Below, one piece after another: positions 16,785 to 29,410 of a stretch of DNA of 64,000 nt. A model generated the notes under the pieces. That model was not told the DNA's origin, did no database searches, and saw only the letters and a program-made list of their open reading frames with translations. Each line of letters begins with the position of its first letter. Within the stretch, counting starts at the first letter, position 1. The position numbers and the translations under genes were made by a program. Origin of the DNA: Dermatemys mawii (Eukaryota; Chordata; Testudines; Dermatemydidae); contig ML677335.1 of NCBI GenBank assembly GCA_007922305.1, forward strand, positions 35,699,545-35,763,544. Reading direction: 5' to 3'.

Positions 16785-17070
16785 AGGCAATCTTCAATCT
16801 AGCAGAGAAAGGTGTAGAGGGATCCAGTGGCTGGAAGTTGAAGCTAGACAAATAAGGTGTAAATTTTTAACAGTGAGAGTAATTAACCATTGAAACAATT
16901 TACCCGGGGTCATGGTGGATTGTCCACCACTGATCATTTTTAAATCAGGATGGGAGGTTCTTCTAAAAAATCTGCTTTAGAAGTTATTTGGGAGAAGTTC
17001 TATGGCCTGTGTTATATAGGAGGTCAGACTGGATGATCACAATGGCCCCTTCTTGTTTGGAATCTCTGAC
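16785..17070 (+). mobile_element. CR1 LINE, 3' end fragment
   Basis: Contains ctggaagttgaagctagaca, aataaggtgtaaatttttaa, cagtgagagtaattaaccat and ggaggtcagactggatgatc, then acaatggccccttcttg. This is the 3' non-coding tail of sauropsid CR1 elements. It is 5'-truncated, as most CR1 copies are. It lies antisense to SH2D4B, inside its large intron and just upstream of the SH2-core exon. Confidence 0.85.
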
Positions 17071-19020
17071 TGTACAAAACACCACTTCCAGGCTCCTGAA
17101 GGGTTGCAAAGCCCTTCAGGAGGCAGATAGAAAGATTGTGTCCCAAGAGATGCAATCTGCCTGGGGCTGCTTGGTATGAATGAGGGTTACATGCTGCACC
17201 ATTCAGTAGCATCATGCAGACTGCTCTCCTTTGTGGACTGACTCATTCCAAGATGGCCAATTTGGAGGGGAATGACGTTATATCTTTGTCTTCTCCCCCT
17301 CCCTTATTGAGCAACTGGCTCATAGCTAGGAGAAGTCTCTTTGTTAGCTAATAACTGCTAACTTATTCAGCAGATTAAAGAAAGATCGAGGCCTTGCTTT
17401 TCAAAGCCACTTGGGAGATCAGATTAAAGTTCATGGAAAACAAGTGCCCAAATCTCCTTGGTAGCTTTGAAAATCTCACCCCAGATGGGGAAATTCTGGA
17501 AATATTTTGTTTCTTTTAGTTTAGAACGACCTTAACTTTCTTTAGAGGACAAGGGTCATATATTATCTCAATCAGGGAGCCCAAACTGACATTGTTGAGA
17601 GTTCTTAATGTAGACAGAGAGTAATATAGTACCCTAACATACCCAACTAAAGGTACAATCAGAAATGTCCACATAACTGGACTATGCCCTGTCATAACAG
17701 CTGGGCCTACAAATTTACTCTAATTGTGAGCTCAGCTATGAAAAGTTGAATGAAGGCTCATAAGTCTCATAAAACCTATAATAAATGTTGATTGGAAAAG
17801 GTGCAAAAAGGAGACAGAAAACTGAGTTAGTCCAATCAAAAGGGGACTGCTGATACAACTCAAGGACTGTGTTAAGATCATGCCTGGTAAACAAGAGAAG
17901 TGTGGGATCAGAAATCAGTGAACCAAAATTGATGTGTTGTTAAACAGGCCTCATTGGTGCACAAAATAATGAGGGGATGGGCTATTCCCCCCATCACCTC
18001 CTTTGAGGTACTTCAAAGAGAGACTCTTTTGGGAAAATCTCATGGAGTGCGACACTAGCTGACTGAAAAGTGAGAGAAGGGAAAAAAGCGAGCTTCACCA
18101 TCATGACTTCCAGCCCTACCATCTCCTGGGACTCTAGACCTTATTCATCCCCATCCTGAAAGATTTTGTGACCAGAGAGAGGCAGCCAAATGACATTGCT
18201 ACCTCCACCAGTTTTGGCTAGATCCCAAATGCCACCTGGGAAGTGAGACTTCATCCCCACACATCACATAGGCATCCTTTTCCTTCCCTGCCTTATTTCT
18301 TCTCTTTCCTATCTCTCTTCTTTTTCCTTCTGTCTTACAAGTCTGTCTTAGCAGTTAAGGACTGCATATTTTGCAACATTATTTGAGCCTGGGATGAGAG
18401 AGAGCTACTAAAAGAAAGGCCTTAAATTGCCCAATGGTGGCATGAATTTACCAGGTCTCAGAGTGCTAATAAGACTAAATGCCATGCCTGTGCATTTTCC
18501 AACAGTGAGGTTGTAAGTAAGAGTCAACTCCAGAGACAGAAGCTGCACTTTTTATCTTTGCTGTTCTTTTCTTTCACCTTTTAGGTACATATGTCTGGTC
18601 TTGTCTTCAAGGAAACAGAATCAGATTTTAACAGCTCCAATCCATCTCTACTAACTTCTTTTCTTTTTTAAAAAAATCAGTTCTGGATAAGCACATGACA
18701 AAAGAAGTAAATTAATGTATGTGGATAGGGCAACTCTCTTGTCTGAGTATAATATTCTAAATTTGCTCTAATCTATATGTCTAACAAATTATAGTTTATA
18801 GCTATGGCTAGATTATGAATTATGGGAATGAAGCCAACTCATTTAGACATACTTATGCTAGTTATGTACTTGGGGTAGAACAGAAAGTAGCAGCACAGGC
18901 CAGACATGCTGAATACATACCCACAGGATTCAGCCAAGTTTTTACTTGGCACAGCTAACCCATTCTACCACTAACCTCTGCTTGAGCTACATTGGCTACA
19001 CTACTTTTTTGGCACACTAT
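17071..19020. other. Intronic sequence, possible unclassified repeat
   Basis: About 17740-18590 has the texture of an interspersed repeat (cagccctaccatctcctggg, tgaccagagagaggcagcca, cttacaagtctgtcttagca), but I cannot name a family or define ends. The stretch near 17390-17480 (tttcaaagccacttgggaga ... gctttgaaaatctcacccc) is another short palindromic relic. No gene was recognised. Confidence 0.4.
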
Positions 19021-19498
19021 TGTAAGAACCAAGGCATAGGCAGTTAAGTCTAGTGGTCAAATCCTGAGTCAGGATTCCAGCCAAGATTTGAAGCCCAAGG
19101 CAGGAGTCAAGTCAGGGGTGGGGTCGAGGAGAAGGGATCTGGACCAAGGCAGGAAAGCAGGTACTTGGAGTGGGGGAGGATCTGGGATAAAGAGGGTAGG
19201 AACAAGCTGGGCAGCAGGAAGACAGAACACCAGATTCAAGGGACGAAGTGACAGCCAAGCAGGAATCCACCTACATGCTCAGATGACTTCCTTTGCCTCT
19301 TTCTGTCTTACGTAGTGCATCCAAGGCAGTAGGGCCAGATATTTCCCCCAATAAGAAACTTTGTAGGAGGAGAAGTAGGTGAGCTAGAGCTCTTCTAGTT
19401 CTCCTCTCCACTGGTTACAGGGAGCTACTGGGTGGTGGCCACAGTCCAAGCATTGTCTGGGGAGCCATGAGCCACGATTCAAGACCGAACTCTCACAG
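19021..19498 (+). mobile_element. Possible solo LTR, low certainty
   Basis: A G-rich block beginning TGTAAGAACC and ending CTCTCACA, with paired TG/CA termini and LTR-like length (478 bp). Internal wording (gtcaggggtggggtcgagga, ggagccatgagccacgattc) is typical of retrotransposon LTRs. The flanks (ctat / gcta) do not form a clean target duplication, so the boundaries or the class may be wrong. Confidence 0.35.
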
Positions 19499-19739
19499 CT
19501 AGTATAATGAGAGCTAGCTCAAATATATCTACACAAACTGGGAATCACTGTGATGATTAGACAGCTATGTCACACAGTGCATTCAAAAGGATATAGTCCC
19601 AAGTCTACAGTTTAACCCATGGACACTTTAAGCACTCTGTGACATCCAATGGTTCAAATCCACACTTCTTATGTGAATTTGTTATACTTTAGTGTATTCA
19701 TAACAGTGATCTGAGGAACAAATTTCAATTTATGGTAGG

Positions 19740-21413
19740 TGAGAGCATATATTCGGAGATCAAAGCAGAAGAGCCTAGTGGTAGATTCCCTATATACAGA
19801 GGTCCAGATCTGGCATTTAAGGAGAGGCAGTGCATACAGGACCCCGAACTAACAGAAGCAGTTAGAGGCAAAAAGGCACACTTTAAAAATTGGAAGACAA
19901 ATCCTACTGAGGAAACTAGAAAGGAGCATAAACTCTGGCAAGTTAAGTGTAAAAGTATAATCAGGCAGGCCAAAACATAGCGTGAAGAACAACTAGCAAG
20001 AACTAACAGCAAAAAAAATGTAAGTACGTCAGATGCAGGAAGTCTGTCAAACAATTACTGGATGACTGAAGTGCTAAAGGAGCACTCGAGGAAGATATTG
20101 CAGAGAAGCTAAATGAATTTTTTGCATCCATCTTCACTGCAGAGGATGTAAGGGAGATTCCCAAACCTGAACCATTTATTTTTGGTGACAAATCTGAGGA
20201 ACTGTCTCAAATTGAGGTGTTATTAGAGAAGGTTTTGGAACAAATTGATAAACTAAACAGTAATAAGTCACCAGGACCAGAAGAAATTCACCCAAGAGTT
20301 CTGCAGGAACTCAGACGTGAAATTGCAGAACTAAGTGTGCTAAGTAACCTATTTCTTAAATCAGCCTTGGTACCAAATGATTAAATTAATTAAAGTAACA
20401 CTGATTTTTTTAAAAGGCTCCAGAGGGAGCCCTGGTAAATTCAGGCTGGTTGCCAGGCAAACTAGTTGAAACTATAGTAAAGAACAGAATTATCAGACAC
20501 GTAGATGAATACAGTTTGTTTGGGAAGAGTCACTAAGCATGTGTAAAGGGAAAGCATGCCTCACCAATCCTTTAAAATTCTTTGAGCAGGCGGTCCACAA
20601 ATATGTAGACAAGGGTGATCCAGTGGATATAGTGTACTCGGACTTTCAGAAAACCTTTGACAAGGTCCCTCCGAAAAGGCTCTTAAGCAAAGTAAGCTGT
20701 CATGTGATAAGAGGGCCTCCTCTCATCGATCAATAAGTGGTTAAAAGATGGGAAACAAACGGTAGGAATAAATGGTCAGTTTTCACAGTGAAGAGAGATG
20801 AATAGCAGCATTCCCCAAGGATCTATATGGGCACCAATGCGGTTCACTATATTCAAAAACAATCTGGAAAAAGGGGTAAATAGTGAGGTGTCAAAATTTG
20901 CAGATTATACAAAACTACAAGATAGTTAAGTCCAAAGCAGACTGTGAAGAGTTACAAAGAGATCTCACTAAACTGGGTGACTGGGTAACAAAATGGCAGA
21001 TGAAATTCAATGTTGATAAATGCAAAGTAATGCACATTGGAAAACAAAATCCAAACTCTAAATACAAAATGATGAGGTCTAAATTAGCTGTTATCACTCA
21101 AAAGATTTTGGAGTCATTCTGGATAGTTCTCTGAAAACATCCACTCAAAGTGCAGTGTCAGTCAAAAAAGCAAACAGAATGTTAGGAACCATTTGGAAGG
21201 GATAGATAAGAAGACAGAAAATATCAAAATGCCACTATATAAATCTATGGCATGCCCACTCCTAAAGTACTATATGCAGTTCTGGTTGCTCCAGCTCAAA
21301 AAGATATAACAGAATTGGAAAATGTACAGAGAAAGGTCTGGACCAGCTGCTATATGAGAAAATATGAAAAAGTCTGAGATTGTTCAGCTTGGCAAAGAGA
21401 CGACTAAGGAGGG
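19740..21413 (+). mobile_element. LINE (CR1/L2-like), reverse transcriptase part, decayed
   Basis: Frame-shifted fragments on the plus strand recover, in order: HFKNWKTNPTEETRKEHKLW (pre-RT), FFASIFTAEDVREIP, SPGPEEIHPRVLQEL, CLTNPLKFFEQAVHKYVDKG with VDIVYSDFQKTFDKVP, IPQGS, then the active-site motif as FADYTKL at 20897-20908, and WQMKFNVDKCKVMHIGKQNP near 20985-21050. The FADD catalytic motif has Tyr in place of the second Asp, and several frames are broken, so no active enzyme remains. It is antisense to SH2D4B. The element is interrupted at 21413 by an LTR and resumes at 22058. Confidence 0.88.
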
Positions 21414-22057
21414 TGTAACAGCAGGATGACTCAACCTGTGGCGCCTCCTGCTGGTATGTTCAGGAATTAGCTCTTCCAGTCTTCCAGGCCTATGTCTCGC
21501 CGCTTGCCACTGAGCCCATATCCCTCCTGGACCCCGGTGCCCCATTATCAGGGGTGCCATCCCCTGGCAGTAACCCCTCACTCTCAGGGTCTCTCCTCCT
21601 GCCTTGCCTCAGCCTGTGGCTGCTTCCAGTCAACAATGAGCCACCGGCTCCCTGGGGCAGACTAGAGTATAGGAGCCAGTCATCACAGGCAAGGGTTTTT
21701 TTGGGTCAGCTGTTTCTGCCTAACCCCCAGTACCTTCGTGGGCCTAGGACAAGGCCCTGCAGCCTGGGGAGTTGCCGGCCTGGAGCTCCCCTGCTCCTCT
21801 GGCCTTTCCCCAGCCCTGCTTCACTATCAGTCCCTTTTCTCACTGGCAGCTAGGCCCTGCTCTCTCCCAGCCTGTAGAGAGACTGCCCAGCTCCAAGCTA
21901 GCAGCCCTTTTATAAGGACCTGCTGTAGTCTATTCGGGGTCTGGCCCCAGCTGTGCCTACCTTCCCATCAGCCTGGGCTTTTCCTTTCAGCCCCCAGCCC
22001 TCTCCCAGGGCTGGCTTTAACCCTTCCTTGCTGGGAGCAGGTAGCCACCCCGCTACA
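21414..22057 (+). mobile_element. Complete solo LTR (644 bp) inserted in the LINE
   Basis: Starts TGTAACAGCAGG after 'gaggg' and ends CCCCGCTACA before 'ggggg'. It has proper TG/CA ends with near-inverted TGTAAC/GCTACA termini. The flanking LINE sequence continues directly on either side in the order expected for a CR1 3' region. A G-run target makes the duplication (aggg/gggg) hard to prove. TATA-like cttttataagg lies near 21906. The last 160 bp match the LTR end at 1-160. No internal retroviral genes are present, consistent with recombination to a solo LTR. Confidence 0.88.
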
Positions 22058-22548
22058 GGGGGACATGATAAAGGTCTATAAAATCATAAATGGTGTGAAG
22101 AAAGGGAATAAGGAAGTGTTATTTATGCTTTTGCATGACACAATAGCCACCCAATGACCCTATCAGGGTCACCCAATGAAATTTATATGCATCAGGTTTA
22201 AAACAAATAAAAGGGAGTACTTCTTTACACAATGCACAGTCAACCTGTGGAACTCATTGCCAGGAGATGTTGTGAAGGCCAAAAGTATAACTGGGTTCAA
22301 ACAGGAACTAGATAAATTGATGGAGCATAGGTCCATCAAGGGCTATTAGCCAAGATAGTCAGGGATGCAACCCCACACTCTGGGTGTCCAGATGCTGGGA
22401 CTGGGTGACAGGGGCTGAATCACTCAGTATTTGCCCTCTTCTGTTCATTCCCTCTGAAGCATCTGGCATTGACCACTGTTAGAAGATAGAATATGGGGCT
22501 AGATAGACCATTGATCTGACCCAGTATGGCCATTTTTTGTTCTTATGA
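22058..22548 (+). mobile_element. LINE (CR1-like) 3' end, continuation after the LTR
   Basis: Resumes ggggacatgataaaggtcta taaaatcat, then aagggagtacttctttacac, gtggaactcattgccaggag, catctggcattgaccactgt, ctagatagaccattgatctg and acccagtatggcc, ending in the short repeated tail tttgttcttatga. This is the usual CR1 3' terminus. It belongs to the same copy as 19740-21413. Confidence 0.92.
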
Positions 22549-22790
22549 CTGAGACTCAGAGAACCTGGGCTCTATTCCCGGCTTTGCCACTGACCTGGTA
22601 TGTGACCTTAGACAAGTCATTTCACCTCTTTTTTTCCTTCACCTTTTGCCTATTTAGACTACATGCTCTTTGGGGCAGGGACAATCTCTTATTGTGTTGG
22701 TACTCTGCCTAACACAATGGGGCCTCGTTCTAAGTGGGCCTGGTAGACTTTATTTTAGTATGTCATAATAGTAAGCACATGCTTAAAAGC
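22549..22790 (+). repeat. MIR/CORE-SINE-like element
   Basis: Follows the LINE end directly: gaacctgggctctattcccg, gctttgccactgacctggta, tgtgaccttagacaagtcat and ttcacctc, then ctctttggggcagggacaat and taacacaatggggcctcgtt. The first part is a tRNA-derived SINE body and the second its common tail. It ends near 22790 with an aagcacatgcttaaaa relic. Confidence 0.7.
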
Positions 22791-25700
22791 TTGGCTAAAT
22801 GAAGGCTACAATATGGGAGCACTAGCCTACTTTCTGGAAAGTTATGTATTCTCTTATCACTAAACATGCAAACCAGGCAGACGTATGCATCTATTTAGAA
22901 ATGACATGCAAATGATCAGCGTAACAAGTCAGTCAATCCAATTCACAAAATCAAAAAAATGTTGTTAGGGAGGAAAAGAGAAGTGTTCAAATCTGAAATG
23001 TTAAAAATTACTCTTGTTGAACAGTTCAAAGGAAGAATAGTGCCACTGTGGATCCATGTGACATATATTACGTGAAGCTACATCATTAGATCCTAATATA
23101 AGATGCTATGTGCCAACAATGACACTGAAATTAGTTCTGAAATCACACTATTTGTTGAGGCAAAGATCCAATTGTTGGTCATATTGCCCTAATTTGAATG
23201 CAGAAACCAAAGGATTTAATAGTGATTAGATCCTGGCTCTCTTATAAACAACAGTTACCTCTACTACAAAATACACAGATAAGGTACTTTTACAACAATC
23301 TCATAGTGTGTGTGTTGCATCTCCTTCCAAGGGCTGACCTCCTGATGGACAAAAGTCTACTTCTGCTACCAATTAATGGAGTTACTCCATTAATTTAAGT
23401 GGTTAAGGCCTGGCCTGAGATGCTGCAGTTCCCAGGTTTAAACCCTGCTAATGACACAAGTGTGTGGCAGGGGAGATTGTGATTACACTCTTTCTTCTTA
23501 TAGAGACAGAACTGTCCTGGGGCCCTTATTGGGAATGACAGGAAGTGCACAGTCCAACTGCTTTACAGCAGGGGAATAAAAGAAGAGAGGGACATACATA
23601 ATTTGGAGAACACTGAGTTGAGGATATTTCAGGGTCTGAATGACCATCATTATCAGTCATACACCACCCAACATGTTTAATCTCAGTTCATTTAATTCAA
23701 AATAATCTGTGCACCTGCTCCCAACTCCCACAGTTAAAACAGTGCAGGCTTTCACACAACACTATCTTCCTTGCCAGAGCTCACTTTTGTTCTCAGGCAT
23801 CAGTACTGGTTGGTAGGTGAGAAATGTTACATTGCTTACGGCCAAGTTCTTTTTGTTTTTGTTTTCATTCTCTTTTTTCCTAAAGATGGTGTAATAAATT
23901 ATCAGCCAGCTGCATTCTTCTCTTTCTCTCTCTGATACTGTTAACGGCTCCTGGTAATATCATCTCTTTTTTTCCCCTCTCCCTCATTTCATTTTATTTT
24001 TCAACAGTTCTGTTCTTTAGCGGGTGGTAATTAAAGCAATGAAAATTTCCCTCCACCCCTTCAAAATGTTATACTATTCTCATGGCAACAAGAGTAGCAA
24101 CACTTGCGCTTGAGACAACTGTTGAGAAATAAACAACATCTGTGAAAACCTTACATGAACATTGAAAATGATTGCAACTAAAGTCAAGAAACTTTCCCAA
24201 GGTTCTAGTAAGAGGTATAGAATCACCAAGGCTTTTATTTGTGCTGACTACAATATTAATTAGAAATATTATCTGGAAAAGAAACCTCTGGTGCTTTGAA
24301 AGTTATTTTCTCTCTCTCTCATTCTGGTTAATCTCTTTTTTTAAAAAAAACAGGATCAGCTCCTCAACAGCACAGCTCCATTGACAGCAAGCTACTGCAA
24401 AGGTAGGGTGATTTTTTTGCCAGGGGAGAATGTAGCCTCTAGTATCAAAATCAGTAACCATTTCAAATAAGCTCAGCTTTTCCAATGAGATCATTTAAAA
24501 AAACAACATTACTATTAAACTCACAACTAGTTCATTCATTTTAAAACTCTTTAAGCAACTCAGCACATAATGGTGTTCATGGATATCAGCTCCAAACTGA
24601 GTCTAGCACAAACTCATTTAATCACCTCCATACATCTGCCACCTGCTATGTCAATTCATAAGTGTCAGTGAACACATATTGCTGCTGTCCGAGGTGGTTC
24701 AGACTGTATCAGAATTATTGGCCATGACCTTCAGTCCTCACTCCGTCAGGAGTCCTACTAAAGATTATTAATGGGAGTGTTGCTGGAAAAGACTGCATAA
24801 TTTTATGTAATACTTCTTGAATATGTAAAAACCCTATGAAGCACAATGTGAACAAATGGCTTGATTTTACACACACACATAATTCATAATTCAAATATCT
24901 GCATGAGCACTTTAAACTTTCTAGCACCCGAGTGCACAGAAGAGTTAAATATTTCTGTGTAACTGTCTATAGATGTAGACTGAAAATTTGGATTGAAAAC
25001 TCTAGTTATTTCTAATGGTAGAAAAGCTAGTGATACATCATCATCTGATCCAAGGACTGATTTTGAAAATGCAGTGGTCTACGTAGGTATGATACTTCCA
25101 GTAATTTACAGATGATAAGAGTGTCTTAAATATTTTCATTGTAATTTTGTCATTTTGAATGTTGCCTATCATTTGAAAAGAAGTGAATTGTAATATTTAG
25201 AGTACACTGGAATCCTGTAACAACAGAAGGGCCCATTACAAATTTAGTGGGTATGGCTCAAAATCTTGACACAGCCACTGAGTTTATAATGGCTCCCATT
25301 CAATGGTAATGAGAGGAATTCTTTAAAATACTATGGAGTAGGATTCCAATTGCATGCTGGGGGTTTTCCTTCCTTTTTTGCACAATTATTTAAAACAGAG
25401 CAGATGTAATACATAATGACATGTTAATATAATACTACAAAAGGTAGGCATTTAAACTAGAAAAGCCAAGAAATTTAAGTGGTAAAGCAAGAGGATAAAG
25501 CAGTAAAGCAAGACTGGATGGTCTAAAACAACGGTTCTCTCTTTAACTAGGACTTCATCATCAATTTGTATCTTGACTACATTGCTGTAATCTGCAAATA
25601 GTGTGCATTTAATACACCACATGAACCACAATATAGGCACAATGGCAACACATAGTGAGACTTATGAATATATTGGCTGTCGTGTATTTGTAAACCTCTT

Positions 25701-26116
25701 GGAATTATTATAAATTTTTTAATGTATAGCAAGATTTTGACTGGAATTAGAGACACACTATTTCAGGGAGTTAACAAGAATTATTTTGCTTTTCAATGGT
25801 GTAATTTAAAAGGAAATATTAGACAGACTTGTTTGAGATCAGGCTGAACATAGCCAAAAAGTATTCAGGTGCATTCCTCAGATTAAAATTTATTTGTTTT
25901 GCTGATGTTTGCCACCCTTTTTTCATTAACTTATCCACAAAGCTGTATCTGCTGAGAGTAAAAGTATCGTGAATACTAGCATGAATAAATATTATTGAGA
26001 GTATTCATGCTGGACATGCTCTCATGGCCATTATGAGATGCTTTTATTACTTGCACAATTGATTTGTTGAACAATTACAAATGTTCACAGATAATCAATG
26101 AACAGAAAAGAGACTT
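22791..26116. other. Intronic sequence without recognised features
   Basis: AT-rich, with small T-rich and CT-rich patches (23850-24005, 24303-24320). No exon or nameable repeat was seen. Open frames are all under 75 codons. Confidence 0.55.
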
Positions 26117-27754
26117 TTCATAGAATCATAGGACTGGAAGGGATCTTGAGAAGTCATCTAGTCCAGTCCCCTGCACTCAGGGCAGGACTAAGTATTGTTT
26201 AGACCATCTCTGACAGGTATTTGTCCAACCTGATCTGAAAAATCCCCAGTTATGGAGATTCCACAACCTCCCTAGGCAATTTATTCCAGTGCTTAACCAC
26301 TATGACAGGAAGTTTTTCCTAATGTCAAACCTAAACTGCCCTTGCTGTAAGTGAAGCCCATTGATTCTTGTCCTATTCTCAGAGGTCAAGAAGAATAATT
26401 TTTCTCCCTTCCCCTTGTAACAACTTTTTATATACTCGAAAACTGTTATCTCCCCTCTCAGTTGTCTCTTCTCCAGAATAAACAAACTCAATTTTTTTCA
26501 TCTTCCCTCATAGGTCATGTTTTCTAGACCTCTAATCATTTTTGTTGCTCTTCTCTGGATTTTCTCCAATTTCTCCACATCTTTCCTGAACTGTGGCATC
26601 CAGAACTGGATACAATACTGCAGATGAGGCCTAAATCAGCAAGGAGTAGAGCAGAAGAATTACTTCTCATGTCTTGCTTACAATACTCCTGCTAATACAT
26701 CCCAGAATGATGTTTGCTTTTTTTGCAACAGCGTTACACTGTTGACTCATATTTAGCTTGTGATCCACTACGACCCCCAGATCCCTTGCCGCAGTTCTCC
26801 TTTCTAGGCAATCATTTCCCATTTTGTATGTGTGCAACTGATTGTCCCTTCCTGAATGGAGTACTTTGCATTTATCCTTATTGAATTTCATTCCATTTAC
26901 TTCAGACCATTTCTCCAGTTTGTTCAGATCATTTTGAATTTTAATCCTGTCCTCTAAAGCACTTGTAACCCCTCACAGCTTGGTACTGTTCGCAAACTTT
27001 ATAAGTATACTCTCTATGCTGTGTATTTAAATTATTGACGAAGATATTGAACAGAACACATCTGGAACTGATCTTTATGGGATTCCACTCATTATGCCCT
27101 TTCAGCATGACTGTGAACCACTGATGATTACTCTCTGGCAACAGTTTTTCAACCAATTTTGCACTCACCTTATAGCAGCTATATCTAGGTTGCATTTCCC
27201 TAGTTTGTTAATGAGAAGGTCATGTGAGACAGTATCAAAAGCTTCCCTCCATCCACAAGGTTTGTTAGCCAGTCAAAGAACAGGTAGGTTTGACATGATT
27301 TCTTCTTGACAAATCCATGCTATTACTTATCACCTTATTATCTTCTAGATGTTTGCAAATTGATTGCTTAGTTATTTGCTCCATTATCTTTCTGGGTACA
27401 GAAGTCAAGCTGCCTGGTCTGTAATTTCACGGGTTGTTTTTATTTCCCTTTTTATAGATGGACAGTATATTTTCCCTTTTCCAGTCTTCTGGAATGTCTT
27501 CTGTCTTCCATGACTTTTCAAAGATAACCGCTAATGGCTCTGATATCTCTTCAGTCAGTTCCTTGAGTATTCTAGGATGCATTTCATCAGGCCCTGGTGA
27601 TTTGAAGACATCTAACTTGTCCAAGTAATTTTTGACTTGTTCTTTCCCTGTTTTAGACTCTAACCCTACTTCATTTTAACTGGCATTCACTATGTTAGAT
27701 GTGCCATCGCCACCAAACTTCTTGATGAAAACCAAAACAAATAAGTCATTAAGC
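26117..27754 (-). mobile_element. CR1 LINE, 5'-truncated, decayed reverse transcriptase
   Basis: The plus strand begins ttcatagaatcataggactg gaagggat, the reverse of the classic CR1 3' end. On the minus strand the order is [40 protein letters not shown] with [20 protein letters not shown] (27624-27430), a decayed central RT, the active site as FANSTKL (26996-26976) and MKFNKDKCKVLHSGRDN with DLGVVVDHKLNMSQQCN (26891-26700). FADD has become FANS, and stops interrupt the frame, so it is inactive. It lies in the same sense as SH2D4B. The 5' edge abuts a GC-rich repeat at about 27755. Confidence 0.93.
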
Positions 27755-28039
27755 ACCAACTCCCAGCCCAAAGTCCCCTCCTGCACCCCAAACCCCTCAT
27801 CTACGGCCCCACTCCAGAGCCCGCACTCCCAGATGGAGCCCCCACACCTCTTTGCAACCCCTTGCCCCAGCCCAGTGAAAATGCGAGTGAGCATTTGGGG
27901 AGAACAAGTGACAGAGGGAGTGTGTGATGAAGTGAGTGGGGGCGGAGCCTCAGAGAAGGGGCAGGGCAGGGGCATGACCTCAAAAAAACAGGGCTCGGGA
28001 GTGCTCAGTTTTCTGCAAATAGAAAGTTGGCAACCTTAG
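27755..28039 (-). repeat. GC-rich turtle repeat, probably non-autonomous DNA element
   Basis: On the minus strand: aaggttgccaactttctatt, tgcagaaaactgagcactcc, then gaggctccgcccccactcac, ttttcactgggctggggcaa and gatgaggggtttggggtgca. The GGTTGCCAACTTTCTA terminus and this phrase order are those of an abundant turtle repeat that I cannot name with certainty. The other end is cut at the CR1 junction. Confidence 0.65.
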
Positions 28040-29402
28040 CTGTGAATCATGTTTATCACAGAAGCTCCTGCAGGGGTCCATTGTGGTAGGCATTGTACAA
28101 AAACACAGTAGTAGACACAGAACTTAACCTTATCTCATTGGGAAAGTACCTGCTTTCCCAAGTATTCAAATGGTGGCTGCATGCTCTGAGGCCCATATTG
28201 TACCATCTGATTGGTGGGAAGCATCACTAAGGTGGCAACTTCCATTGAGAAACCATTCACTGTTCAGGAGGTATTGATACACTGATGAATATTTTTTTAA
28301 AAAAAGTTTTGAAAATCTATTTTCCAAGCTACTCATACTTTGGGCTACCCACAGCAAATCATTCAAATGAAGCCACTGGGGACTGGTGCAGATGCATTTG
28401 TAAGAACTAGCCTTTATTTAGCAAGTATTCATGTTTCTATCTAAAGCATTATACAAAATTGCAGCAGTTTTTCTTTAACTAATGTGAGTCTTGGAGAGGC
28501 TTCCCCTCCAGGAAGCAACACAACACAAAAGGCAAAGATAAAATGGAGAAAGTGTCCTATATTAACATTCAGAGCAACAGACTAATAGCCCTCTCCCTTT
28601 CATGAAGCTAAAAATGATAGAGTAATCAAATGCCAAAAAAATATAACTCTAATACTTGGGAATATCATAAAAATCACCAGTGTATTTTAATATGCAACAG
28701 TAAAAGGGAAATATGATCCAGTACTTGAGTCTGCAGTGAGTGTTAAAAGGAATACAAAATCATAAAGCAAACTGTGATTGTATCAAAGTTAAAACACTAA
28801 ATTCTACCACCAGGTTAAAATGCAGCAATGGAAGAATGCAGTTATCACACCACAAAGTGTAAAGATTAAAAAATAACTCAATAAAACCTTTATCTGCTTA
28901 AACTCCCTTCTTGCCGTTCTCGGACATTGTCAGCATGTAAGCACCACACATGGTTTCCTCTTTGGATTAAACTAAAAGGTCTTAACAAACATGGCAAAGA
29001 TATTCTCTCCCCACGTTACCTGGAACCTATGTGGCTATCCACGCCTCCAAGGTTTGAGCCTTAGGTGTTTCAGGAGCTCCATACCACCCAAGTGGAGAGG
29101 TCAGACTGGATAAAGTTTCCTGTCTCCCTAGTTAGAATGGCTGAACTGCAATACTACATGCAATGTCATACAGAAAATGCAGGAGCAGTCAGGTGTGCTG
29201 GAGTAGTTCAAAACCACGTAATGGAATGGGGGGAAAAAATAAAAACCTGGCTAGTTCAATAAATAGTAGGAGTGGGGAAATCCCAATGGATATTTTTGAA
29301 CCCAGAATGAAGGAGATTGCACATTTTGGAGTAAAAAGCACTATAGGATAAACCTGAACCTGCTGAGCCAGCATCTGCAAGCAGTGCTCACAATTTGTAG
29401 GC
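28040..29402. other. Intronic sequence without recognised features
   Basis: No exon, RNA gene or clear repeat was seen in this AT-rich stretch. Confidence 0.55.
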
Positions 29403-29410
29403 CTCACAGA

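Noticed and set aside
21738..22157. 139-codon frame as a gene
   Set aside because: It runs across the LTR-LINE junction at 22057, so it is a chance fusion of two mobile elements.
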